From Chloroflexota bacterium (lineage in GTDB: Bacteria; Chloroflexota; Anaerolineae; Aggregatilineales; Phototrophicaceae), in NCBI GenBank assembly GCA_026706395.1, contig JAPOYU010000095.1:26788-48969 (forward strand): a stretch of 22,182 nucleotides of DNA, in the 5' to 3' direction. Every line of letters starts with the position of its first letter. Position 1 is the stretch's first letter. Below the pieces are notes generated by a model, which did no database searches, was not told the DNA's origin, and saw only the letters and a program-made list of their open reading frames with translations. The position numbers and the translations under genes were made by a program. Shown here one piece after another: positions 7,029 to 14,216 of this stretch.

Positions 7029-8582
7029 ATGCCAGCGGCAGACAAGATCAGCGCCTTGCGCGGAATGCGCGATGTGTTCAGCAAGGAGTACGCTCGCCAC
7101 CAAGCTATACGGGGCTGCCTTGAGCGGCATCTTCGCTTGCATAGCTACGCCGCTATCGACTTGCCTCTGTTGGAAGACACGGAACTCTATCTGCGCAAAT
7201 CGGGCGAGGACATCGCCGCCCGTCTATACGAATTTGACTTCAAGAGTCGGCGCGTCGCCCTGCGTCCGGAGTTCACCGCCTCCATTCTGCGCGCCTATGT
7301 CGAGCGTCTGCAAGATGAACCGCTGCCGCTGCGGATTCAATACAGCGGTCCGGTCTTCCGCTACGAAAAGCCGCAGCAGCATCGCTATCGCCAGTTCAGC
7401 TTGACCGGCGCCGAACTGATCGGCGCGGCCGGTCCACGGGCTGACGCCGAAGCGCTGCATCTGGCTTGCAGTGGGCTGCAGCAGCTTGGCCTGCGCGACT
7501 ATACCCTGACGATTGGCCACACGGCGCTGCTGGAGCGATTCCTGAACAAACTGGGTTTGCGCAAGCAGTTGGTCAACTTCCTGCTGCGCAACATGGAAAA
7601 CCTGCGCAAACGCGGTGTGGATTCCGTGCTTGAATCACTGGCGCTGATATATCCCGAGTTTGGTGGCGCGGCTGCTGCGCCCACAGACAAAAGCGCGAGC
7701 GCGGAAGACAGAAGCCAGCGGCTCATCAACGTCCTCCGCGAGATGACCGAGGGCGAAGCACATCAGGCGGTGACAGATTTTCTGCACAGCTTGAACATCC
7801 GCATCGCCGCCAATCGCGATGAAGGCGAAGTGATTGAGCGCCTGCTGCGAAAGATCCGCGAGGATCAACAGGCGCCAAAAGTGCAGCTCGCCCTGGACTT
7901 CATGCGGCGGCTCGGTGACTCGGTCGGCGCGCCGGCCGATGTTTTGTCTGAGGCGCGCGCGCTGGCCGAGGAATTTGATCTGGAAAGCGACATTCTCGCC
8001 TTGCTAGAGCGGACTTTGGATTGCCTGGCGGAATACGGCGGGCTGAAGGGCGCGATTCAACTGGACTTCGGCATGAATCGCGGCTTGCACTATTACACCG
8101 GCTTGATCTTCGAACTGCATGCGGCGACATCCGCTGGCGAGATGATTCAGCTCTGCGGCGGCGGCCGCTACGACAATCTCATCAGTGTGCTCGGCGGGGG
8201 CGAATCAACGCCGGCTCTAGGCTTCGCCTACGGCATCGAACGCATTCACAGCGTCTTGCCTGGCGGAGCTGGTACGAGCATCGAACGACCTGCCGTCTAT
8301 GTCATACCGGTGGCGGAAGCTGACTTCGCGGCTGGAGTGGCCGCCGCCGAGGACCTGCGCGCCCATGATATCGTGGTCGAAGTCAGCATCGACGGCCGCA
8401 GCCTGCGCCGCAGCTTGCGACATGCCGATCGGCGCGGCGCCGCCCATGTAATCATCATTGGCGAGGACGAACGGCGACGGGACGCTGTCATTCTGCGCGA
8501 TATGCGCAGTGGCAAGGAGACTCAGCTGCCGCGTTCGAATCTGGCGAAGACGATAGTAGAGCGGTGGAGCGCCAATGACTGA
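7029..8582 (+). CDS. HisRS-like protein, probable ATP phosphoribosyltransferase regulatory subunit (HisZ) or divergent HisS
   Basis: A class II aminoacyl-tRNA-synthetase-fold protein of 517 aa. Landmarks: RPEFT at 79-83 (HisRS has RPEGT), motif 2 FRYEKPQQHRYRQF at 110-123, RGLHYYTG at 351-358, GGGRYDNL at 377-384, and motif 3 GFAYGIER at 398-405. A C-terminal domain (about 420-510) resembles the HisRS anticodon-binding domain, with LRAHDI, ADRRGA and IIGEDE. True HisZ proteins normally lack this domain. Histidine-pocket changes are visible: Leu125 replaces the Gln of the HisRS 'HQLGCE' segment, and His354 replaces Asp of RGLDYY. Residues about 205-340 are also longer than in bacterial HisRS. 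The gene overlaps hisG by 8 nt, which favours a HisZ role. GGAG at 7015-7018 supports this start. A real HisRS function cannot be excluded. Confidence 0.75.
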   Translation: MPAADKISALRGMRDVFSKEYARHQAIRGCLERHLRLHSYAAIDLPLLEDTELYLRKSGEDIAARLYEFDFKSRRVALRPEFTASILRAYVERLQDEPLPLRIQYSGPVFRYEKPQQHRYRQFSLTGAELIGAAGPRADAEALHLACSGLQQLGLRDYTLTIGHTALLERFLNKLGLRKQLVNFLLRNMENLRKRGVDSVLESLALIYPEFGGAAAAPTDKSASAEDRSQRLINVLREMTEGEAHQAVTDFLHSLNIRIAANRDEGEVIERLLRKIREDQQAPKVQLALDFMRRLGDSVGAPADVLSEARALAEEFDLESDILALLERTLDCLAEYGGLKGAIQLDFGMNRGLHYYTGLIFELHAATSAGEMIQLCGGGRYDNLISVLGGGESTPALGFAYGIERIHSVLPGGAGTSIERPAVYVIPVAEADFAAGVAAAEDLRAHDIVVEVSIDGRSLRRSLRHADRRGAAHVIIIGEDERRRDAVILRDMRSGKETQLPRSNLAKTIVERWSAND

Positions 8583-9612
8583 CGCCTCGGCAAACTGCAA
8601 TTTAGTCATCGCCTTGCCCAGCAAGGGCCGGCTCGCCGACCGCGTCGACAGCCTCTTCGGGCGCGCCGGCTTGCGCATCTACAAGCCCAATCAGCGGCAA
8701 TACACCGCCACCATCCCCAACCTGCCGGGGACGGAAGTCGTCTATCAGCGACCGCGCGACATCCTCAATCAGGTGAAGCAGGGACGGGCCGATATCGGCG
8801 TCACCGGGCATGACATCGTCGCCGAACACAGTGAGGACAGCGCCGATGTGATGGTCATCGACCGCTTGGGTTTCGGTCGCTGTGAGCTGCTGCTGGCGGT
8901 ACCGGACTCGTGGATTGATGTGACATCGATCGCCGATCTGGCCGACCTCAGCCTGCGCCAGCAAGGACGCGGCTCGCAGCTGCGCATCGCCACCAAATTC
9001 AGCAACCTTACCAAGAGTTTTCTCTATCGTTACGGCATATCGCATTTCCTTCTGGTCCACGCCGAAGGCGCCATGGAAGCGGCGCCGCGGATGGGATACG
9101 CCGACATGATCGCCGACCTGTCAGAGACCGGCACTACCCTGCGCGAGAATCACCTGAGGCCGCTCGACGGCGGCACGATCTTCGCCTCGGAAGCGGTCAT
9201 GATCGGCAATCGTCGCCGCCTGCGCGATACGCCCGCTAGGCTAGAGACCTTGCGCGAAATGATCGAACTGATTGAAGCGCATCGGCGCGCGCGTCAATTC
9301 GTCTCCCTGCGCGCCAACATCAGCGGCGCATCGGTGCAGGATGTGCAGGATCGCATCCTCGCGAATCCAGCGCTGAGCGGCACTAAAGGCCCCGGCGTCG
9401 TGGCGGTCGCAAGTCCGCCGGGCACCCCGCGGAAGTGGTTCGAGACGAATCTGCTGGTCCGCACCGACCTCATCCACAAGACGATGCAGCATCTGCGAGC
9501 CTTGGGGGGGACCGATATCATCGTGGCGCGGCCGGATTACGTCTTCGACGAAACATCCGATACTTATGATCGCTTTGAGCGCATGCTGAACAATGAGGAC
9601 GACGCGACCTAG
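8575..9612 (+). CDS. hisG: ATP phosphoribosyltransferase HisG
   Basis: Catalyses the first step of histidine synthesis, joining ATP and PRPP, in the cytoplasm. The 345-aa protein has LPSKGRL at 14-20, the RPRDILNQVKQGRADIGVTG segment at 59-78, and an exact fit to the ATP-PRT signature at 168-189 (Glu-x5-Gly-Tyr-Ala ... Ile-Ala-Asp-Leu ... Thr-Gly-Thr-Thr-Leu). After the catalytic domain, residues about 226-325 look like the regulatory C-terminal domain of long-form HisG (RARQFVSLRANISGAS, GPGVVAVASP, TMQHLRALGGTDIIVARPD). The long form normally works without HisZ, yet the upstream gene encodes a HisRS-like protein and overlaps this one by 8 nt at ATGACTGA, so the two are translationally coupled. 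Confidence 0.93.
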   Translation: MTDASANCNLVIALPSKGRLADRVDSLFGRAGLRIYKPNQRQYTATIPNLPGTEVVYQRPRDILNQVKQGRADIGVTGHDIVAEHSEDSADVMVIDRLGFGRCELLLAVPDSWIDVTSIADLADLSLRQQGRGSQLRIATKFSNLTKSFLYRYGISHFLLVHAEGAMEAAPRMGYADMIADLSETGTTLRENHLRPLDGGTIFASEAVMIGNRRRLRDTPARLETLREMIELIEAHRRARQFVSLRANISGASVQDVQDRILANPALSGTKGPGVVAVASPPGTPRKWFETNLLVRTDLIHKTMQHLRALGGTDIIVARPDYVFDETSDTYDRFERMLNNEDDAT

Positions 9613-9621
9613 GGGGTGGCG

Positions 9622-10461
9622 ATGAGCTCCGTGGGCATCATCAATCCGGGCGCGATGGGCAGTTCCATCGCGGCGTCGGCGAGGGCTGCCGGCCACGACC
9701 TCTACTGGGCCAGCGCCGGGCGCAGCGACGCCACCAAGCAGCGCGCTGCCGAGCAGGGCTTGCTTGAGGTTGAGACCTTCGCCGAGCTCTGCGCCGCTTG
9801 CCGATTTATCCTCTGCGTCTGCCCGCCACACGCCGCTGAGGCAGTCGCTTGCTCGGTCATCGACGCCGGTTTCAGCGGCCTCTACTGTGATGGCAACGCC
9901 ATCGCGCCGCAGAAGGCGGGGGCAATCGGCGAGTTGATGCAAGCGGCGAATATCGACTTTGTCGATGGCAGCATCATCGGGCCGCCGGCCTGGAAAGCGG
10001 GCACAACGCGTTTCTATCTCTCCGGCGCTTCCGCCGATCAAGTCGCGGCGCTCTTCGACGACAGCGTCACTGACGCGCGCGTCATCGGCAGCGAAATCGG
10101 CCAGGCGTCGGCGCTGAAGATGGTTTTCGCCGCTTTGACCAAAGGCTCGGCAGCCTTGCTTTCGGCCATATACGGCACGGCGGATCAGCTTGGCGTCCGC
10201 GCCGACCTGGAGCGGGAATGGGCGATGCGCGACCCGGATTCGGTCGAGCAAAGGCGGAATCAAGTGCGGGGCGTGACGGCGAAGGCCTGGCGCTTCTCCG
10301 GCGAGATGCAGGAGATCGCCGCCACCTTCGAGTTGGCGGGACTGCCGCCCGGCTTCTTTGAAGCGGCGCATGAGGTCTATGAGCGCATGGCGGGTTTCAA
10401 GGATGCGGAGGACCTGCCCGAGCTTGAGGAAGTTTTGGCGTCGCTAACGGAGTCAAAGTGA
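9622..10461 (+). CDS. NAD(P)-binding 6-phosphogluconate-dehydrogenase-like oxidoreductase (DUF1932 type)
   Basis: A 279-aa member of the beta-hydroxyacid/6-phosphogluconate dehydrogenase-like superfamily with a DUF1932-type C-terminus. The N-terminal Rossmann motif is VGIINPGAMGSSIA (4-17). FVDGSIIGPPAW near 113-124 is the typical active-site strand, and SALKMVFAALTKGSAALLSA near 163-182 contains the catalytic-type Lys. The substrate is not known; relatives include uncharacterised dehydrogenases and imine-reductase-like proteins. AGGGGG at 9611-9616 is well spaced for ATG 9622; GTG 9616 would overlap the ribosome site. Only 9 nt separate it from hisG, so it is probably in the same operon, but a role in histidine synthesis is not implied by the sequence. 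Confidence 0.82.
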   Translation: MSSVGIINPGAMGSSIAASARAAGHDLYWASAGRSDATKQRAAEQGLLEVETFAELCAACRFILCVCPPHAAEAVACSVIDAGFSGLYCDGNAIAPQKAGAIGELMQAANIDFVDGSIIGPPAWKAGTTRFYLSGASADQVAALFDDSVTDARVIGSEIGQASALKMVFAALTKGSAALLSAIYGTADQLGVRADLEREWAMRDPDSVEQRRNQVRGVTAKAWRFSGEMQEIAATFELAGLPPGFFEAAHEVYERMAGFKDAEDLPELEEVLASLTESK

Positions 10462-10495
10462 ATGCGCCGCCACTGAAGGGAGATAAGTTCGCCGA

Positions 10496-11326
10496 ATGAT
10501 TGCTTACTTCCTTGTATTTTTGACCGGCTTGACGTGGCTATTTGCCAGCCTAAGCGCGCCAGATTCTGCGCGATCTGTTCCCGCTCATCCGAAGGCCAGC
10601 GTTTACGAAATCATATCACCTGTCCCGAATCAAGTCGTTACCGACCAGGTGGACATTATCGGCTCGGTGGTTTCAATTGGCATGCGTCGTTATTTTGTCG
10701 AGTATCGCCAAGCCTACGACGAAGACGGAGAGTGGTTCCCTGCCACCCTGCCGGGAATCCACCCGGTTATCAACAAGCGACTGGGGACATTCAATACGAC
10801 CATTCTGTCCGATGACATATATGTCTTGCGGCTAGTGGTCTTGACGGGCGAAGACACCCGGTCGACTCTGGCATTCGGCCCGATTATAGTCAACAACAGC
10901 CCGATGGCGGAAGCCACGAAGGCGGCTGAAGCTGCCAGGCGGGCGGCTAGTCAGGCTACTGCTGAATACTGCAAGACACTTTCCGACGCGGACAAGCCCG
11001 ATCCAGCACGCGAAATCTCGGTTTCCATTGATGCGCCGCTTCCTGGCCAGATTGTAAGCGGCAGCGTTAGAATCATTGGTACGGTCGAGGCGGCCGAACT
11101 GCTGAATTTCTATTTTGAGTTCGGCTTGGAAGCTGACGCCGGAAGTGCTGAATGGTATCCGGCAACCCTGCCGCGGGTAGAGACAGTTCGCTCAGGAGTA
11201 CTTGGAACCTGGACCACCACGACCCTCAAAGATGGCAACTACGCGCTGCGGCTCATCGTGCGGGCCGGCGACTGCCAACCTCAACAGCTGATCATCGGCA
11301 CATTCGAAGTGCGAAACAATTCCTAG
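10496..11326 (+). CDS. Secreted or membrane-anchored protein with two tandem Ig-like beta-sandwich repeats
   Basis: A 276-aa protein I cannot name. Residues 2-19 form a hydrophobic signal peptide or anchor (IAYFLVFLTGLTWLFASL). Two homologous units follow, about 36-135 and about 171-275, joined by an Ala-rich helix-like linker (138-155). Shared repeat landmarks are 'P.PNQVV / P.PGQIV', 'DIIGSV / RIIGTV', 'EWFPATLPG / EWYPATLPR', 'RLGTFNTT / VLGTWTTT', 'YVLRLVV / YALRLIV', and 'NNS' at both ends. Similar modules occur at the end of some penicillin-binding 1C-type and cell-surface proteins, suggesting an extracellular binding role (inference). AAGGGAG at 10476-10482 lies 13 nt before ATG, a rather long spacing. 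Linked by 34 nt to the upstream oxidoreductase gene. Confidence 0.75.
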   Translation: MIAYFLVFLTGLTWLFASLSAPDSARSVPAHPKASVYEIISPVPNQVVTDQVDIIGSVVSIGMRRYFVEYRQAYDEDGEWFPATLPGIHPVINKRLGTFNTTILSDDIYVLRLVVLTGEDTRSTLAFGPIIVNNSPMAEATKAAEAARRAASQATAEYCKTLSDADKPDPAREISVSIDAPLPGQIVSGSVRIIGTVEAAELLNFYFEFGLEADAGSAEWYPATLPRVETVRSGVLGTWTTTTLKDGNYALRLIVRAGDCQPQQLIIGTFEVRNNS

Positions 11327-11368
11327 GTCTTCCCCGCTCGGCAGGCTGAAGGCGGTCTGTCAGCTGCT

Positions 11369-12154
11369 CTAGTCACACAGCGCTTCAAGCAGCTCCGGCA
11401 GCCCGGCAAAGACCGCGTCCGGCTGAATATCACTGTCGCGTAAGCTCGCCTCCGTCTCAACACCAGTCATGACCAGCGCCGTCTTGATGCCCAGGGACCC
11501 CGCCCCGGCTATGTCGGTGCCGATGCGGTCGCCGATCATCAGCGTCTCCTCCGCGCGGGCGCCCAGCTGACGCAGCGCCGCGTCAAACATGCCGCGTTCC
11601 GGCTTGCCGATGATCGTCGGCTTCTGACCCGATGCCGACTCGATAAGCGCCAGGATGCTGCCCGCGCCTGGCACCAAGCCCTCGGGCGAGGGGAATGACG
11701 AATCCGGATTGGTGCCGATGAAGCGCGCGCCAGCGCGAATCAACAAGGTGGCTGTCTTGACCTTGTTATACGTCAAGTCGAAGTCGATGCCGCAGACGAC
11801 CAGCTCGGCATCCCGTTCGACGAGTTCAAAGCCGGCATTTATCAGCAGTTGCTTTAAGCCGTCGCCGCCGACGACGTAGACGCTCGCCCCGGCCGGATAC
11901 TGTGACTGCAGCGCGCTCACAGTCGCCGTCCCGCTGGTCACGATATGACGCGGCTCAATACCTGCGACTCCCAGCGCCGCCAGCTTGTTGACATAGTCGG
12001 TCGGTGTATTGCGGCTGTTATTCGTCGCCAGCACAAATTTCATACGCCGTTTAAAGAGGAAGTCGAAGAAATCGGTCATGCCGGGCAGGGCTTGCGAGCC
12101 GCGCCAGAGGACGCCGTCCATATCGGCGATGACTGCTCTAATTTGCTTGGTCAA
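11369..12154 (-). CDS. HAD-superfamily IIA hydrolase, NagD-like sugar/nucleotide phosphatase
   Basis: A cytoplasmic phosphatase of 261 aa. HAD motifs are complete: nucleophile DMDGVL at 11-16, ATNNS at 43-47, GTNPD at 147-151 in the cap, GKPERG at 183-188 (motif III Lys) and GDRIGTDI at 208-215. The C2-type cap between motifs I and III places it in the NagD / 4-nitrophenylphosphatase group; the natural substrate is not known. The start is TTG at 12154, because the first downstream ATG (codon 12) falls inside the nucleophile motif. GAGGG (complement of 12164-12168) is about 9 nt upstream and supports the TTG. Faces the tandem-repeat protein gene tail to tail. Confidence 0.9.
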   Translation of the reverse strand: MTKQIRAVIADMDGVLWRGSQALPGMTDFFDFLFKRRMKFVLATNNSRNTPTDYVNKLAALGVAGIEPRHIVTSGTATVSALQSQYPAGASVYVVGGDGLKQLLINAGFELVERDAELVVCGIDFDLTYNKVKTATLLIRAGARFIGTNPDSSFPSPEGLVPGAGSILALIESASGQKPTIIGKPERGMFDAALRQLGARAEETLMIGDRIGTDIAGAGSLGIKTALVMTGVETEASLRDSDIQPDAVFAGLPELLEALCD

Positions 12155-12190
12155 TTGGAATTGCCCTCACGCTCGCGGAAACAGCGCCCC

Positions 12191-12196
12191 ATTCTA
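12191..12196 (-). promoter_or_regulatory. Possible -10 element of the NagD-like gene
   Basis: TAGAAT on the minus strand lies about 37 nt before the TTG start. No convincing -35 is at 17 nt, so this is weak. Confidence 0.25.
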
Positions 12197-12267
12197 GCGG
12201 AGATTGCTGAAGTCGAAAGGCAACAAATGTTCCGCGCTACAACAGTCGTGCCGGATTTCTCTTTGCC

Positions 12268-12281
12268 ACCGAGTACTCGGT
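12268..12281. repeat. 14-bp perfect palindrome between the IlvC-like and NagD-like genes
   Basis: ACCGAGTACTCGGT is self-complementary over all 14 bases, in an otherwise AT-rich stretch of the 198-nt gap. With no loop and no T-run after it on the minus strand, it looks more like a binding site for a dimeric regulator than a terminator. Function unproven. Confidence 0.4.
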
Positions 12282-12352
12282 AGTTAATTTCTGTTACTTT
12301 GGTTATTAAAGAGGAAAGCGTTCTTGAGACGCCATTCCTTTACTTTGCTCGG

Positions 12353-13333
12353 CTACTTGAGCCGTTCGAGTGTGCCCTGTTCCAGCGCCCAGAGCCGGCG
12401 GAGCTCCTGCTCTTGCAGCAGCCGCGTCAGTCGGGGATAGCCATTCTCATACTCGCGCGACCACTCGATGGCGAAGTCGCCACTGCGGATCTCGTCAAGC
12501 GTCGCCTCCATCAAACCTTCCAGCTTGAGCTCTTTGAAGCGGTGCAAGCGGCTGAAGATGCCATACTGCCCGGTCAAGGAAGACAAGCGCAGCGCGTGCA
12601 CCAGGCCACGCTGCGATGCACGCCCGAGATAATCGGTGAATTCCCCGGAGATGATCAGGTCCATCATAACGGCTTCCGGCGGGTAGCCCTCGTCCAGCAG
12701 CACATCGGCCGCCGTGGTCATCACGTGTTGGAAGGCGGGGAGGATCGCCTGCTGCACGAAGAGGTCAAGCTGGGATTCCTGCTCCATAGACATCTCAATT
12801 GCGCCGGCGCGCAGGCTGCCCATCGCTTTCGCCAGCGCCAAGAGCGTCTCAAGCGTTGTCCCAGTGGCATCCTGGCCAGTGCCAATGAAGCTGTAGAAAC
12901 CGCTGCCATCGATGAAGCGGCTGCGTACGGCCGCGCCGATCGTGCGGGGCGCGATCATGCCGACATCGACGAAGGGCGGCGGCTCGACGAAGCCAAAGGC
13001 GATATTGTAACCGCTGAAGAATACGATCAGGTGGCCGCGCGCCAGGTAAGGCGAAATCTTCTCCAGATAGACCTCCGGAACAACTTCGTCCGGCAGCAGC
13101 AGCATCAAGATATGGCAGCGGGGGATGACTTTTTCGATATCCAGCGGTTCGAAGCCGTCATCGCGGGCGTGATCTCTGGTCTCGTCTTCTCGCAAGCCCA
13201 CCAGCACCCGCAGTCCGGAATCGCGCAGGTTGTTGGCAGTCGGCCGGCCCAGGTTGCCGAAGCCGATAATGCCGACGGTCTTGCCGCTCAATACGTTGAG
13301 ATTCGCGTCGTCTTCTCGATAGATAGTCGCCAT
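12353..13333 (-). CDS. IlvC-like (ketol-acid reductoisomerase fold) protein with altered active site
   Basis: A 326-aa protein clearly built like KARI: LSGKTVGIIGFGNLG at 15-29 (Rossmann), LRDSGLRVLVGLRE at 36-49, MLLLPDE at 77-83, GYNIAFGFVEPPP at 108-120, DVGMIAPR at 123-130, RAGAIE at 175-180, and the helical domain DLFVQQAIL at 190-198. Yet residues needed by KARI differ. The His at the HGFNIH position is Ser107, its second His is Ala112, Lys130 is Arg, metal ligand Glu194 is Gln, and the C-terminal ligands become Asp225 and Ser229; only Asp190 is kept. It is therefore unlikely to be a normal IlvC of valine/isoleucine synthesis. It may be an NAD(P)-binding paralogue with a changed reaction or a regulatory role. 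GGAG (complement of 13342-13345) is 8 nt upstream. It lies 20 nt after the GNAT gene, last in the replication gene cluster. Confidence 0.82.
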   Translation of the reverse strand: MATIYREDDANLNVLSGKTVGIIGFGNLGRPTANNLRDSGLRVLVGLREDETRDHARDDGFEPLDIEKVIPRCHILMLLLPDEVVPEVYLEKISPYLARGHLIVFFSGYNIAFGFVEPPPFVDVGMIAPRTIGAAVRSRFIDGSGFYSFIGTGQDATGTTLETLLALAKAMGSLRAGAIEMSMEQESQLDLFVQQAILPAFQHVMTTAADVLLDEGYPPEAVMMDLIISGEFTDYLGRASQRGLVHALRLSSLTGQYGIFSRLHRFKELKLEGLMEATLDEIRSGDFAIEWSREYENGYPRLTRLLQEQELRRLWALEQGTLERLK

Positions 13334-13353
13334 GAGTGATTCTCCGCGTCAAT

Positions 13354-14211
13354 TCACGCGATTCGCTTAGACCACAATTCCAGATCGCTGTTGTTGCGGA
13401 AGAAGCCCGAACGCTGATAAAGCTCCTGCGACGGCGCGTTACTCAATTGCGTGTTGACCGAGACCGTCTCGACCGGCAAGCGCTCGCATTCGCCCAAAAA
13501 CTGGTGGAGGAGCCCTGTACCGATTCCCTTGCGCTGATGATCTGGCCTCACCGCCAACCTGGCCAAATGGGCGACGTCTTTGTGCCGCGTGCCGAATTGA
13601 TAGGCCAGCACTTGATCCGCCAAGACAGCGACGTCCGCATGGGTCGATATGCGCAGCGCTTGCCAGATTTCGGCCGGTGTCATCCGCCAAAGCGCTGGGA
13701 ATGCCAATCGGTCAACCTCGGCGATGCCGGGGACATCATGCGGCTCGGCGGCCCTGATCGCGACGGAGAAATCCGGCAAAGCCGGCCGCCGGCTGCCGAT
13801 GTGGCTCATCGTGATGACTTCGTCAGCATACTTGAAGCCGATTGGGCCGAGGTAGGTCGCGAGCCAATTGGTCACCATCAGCATTGCAACATGCCGGATC
13901 TTGGAGCGCCGGCAATGAGCTTCGGCGCGCTCCCACAATTCGTTGACGACCAGGCCGGGCATTCGGCCATCGCGGAGGCAAAGCAACTGTATCCAGCAGC
14001 AGCCTTCGATCGGCCGCGACAGCCCGATATATCCGACCAACTCGGCGCCATGCCAGGCGAGGAAAAGCTGACCGCGACCTTGATCCAGCCATTGACCGAT
14101 GTTGTACCAGTCAAGGTGCTTATGCGTCCACTGACTGAAAGCGCTGAGTTCCAGCACGGCGCTCCGGCGCTGGCGTTCGTATGGCCTTACATCCAGCCGC
14201 GTACCTAACAT
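13354..14211 (-). CDS. Tandem GNAT-family N-acetyltransferase
   Basis: A 285-aa protein with two GNAT-like halves. The N-terminal half (about 5-138) has the fold pattern, with FLAWHGAELVGYIGL at 50-64 and YLGPIGFKYADEVITM at 120-135, but no clear acetyl-CoA loop, so it is probably degenerate. The C-terminal half (about 148-282) has motif A, LARLAVRPDHQRKGIGTGLL at 216-235, including the Gln/Arg-x-x-Gly-x-Gly pyrophosphate loop, and ends with the usual LYQRSGF. It transfers an acetyl group from CoA to an unknown amine. ATG 14211 is 5 nt after the helicase-loader stop codon; no Shine-Dalgarno is obvious, so translation may depend on coupling. Confidence 0.85.
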   Translation of the reverse strand: MLGTRLDVRPYERQRRSAVLELSAFSQWTHKHLDWYNIGQWLDQGRGQLFLAWHGAELVGYIGLSRPIEGCCWIQLLCLRDGRMPGLVVNELWERAEAHCRRSKIRHVAMLMVTNWLATYLGPIGFKYADEVITMSHIGSRRPALPDFSVAIRAAEPHDVPGIAEVDRLAFPALWRMTPAEIWQALRISTHADVAVLADQVLAYQFGTRHKDVAHLARLAVRPDHQRKGIGTGLLHQFLGECERLPVETVSVNTQLSNAPSQELYQRSGFFRNNSDLELWSKRIA

Positions 14212-14216
14212 CAGTT

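Noticed and set aside
9241..10371. Long open frame on the minus strand (about 376 codons) across hisG and the DUF1932 gene.
   Set aside because: It is antisense to two genes with clear family motifs, and its translation is Arg/His/Gly-rich with no recognisable domain, as expected of a GC-rich antisense frame.
12299..13339. Long open frame on the plus strand (about 346 codons) opposite the IlvC-like gene.
   Set aside because: The minus-strand frame has unmistakable KARI-fold motifs; the plus-strand translation has none.
13336..14208. Plus-strand frame of about 290 codons opposite the GNAT gene.
   Set aside because: The minus-strand reading has an intact acetyl-CoA loop; the plus-strand reading has no domain.
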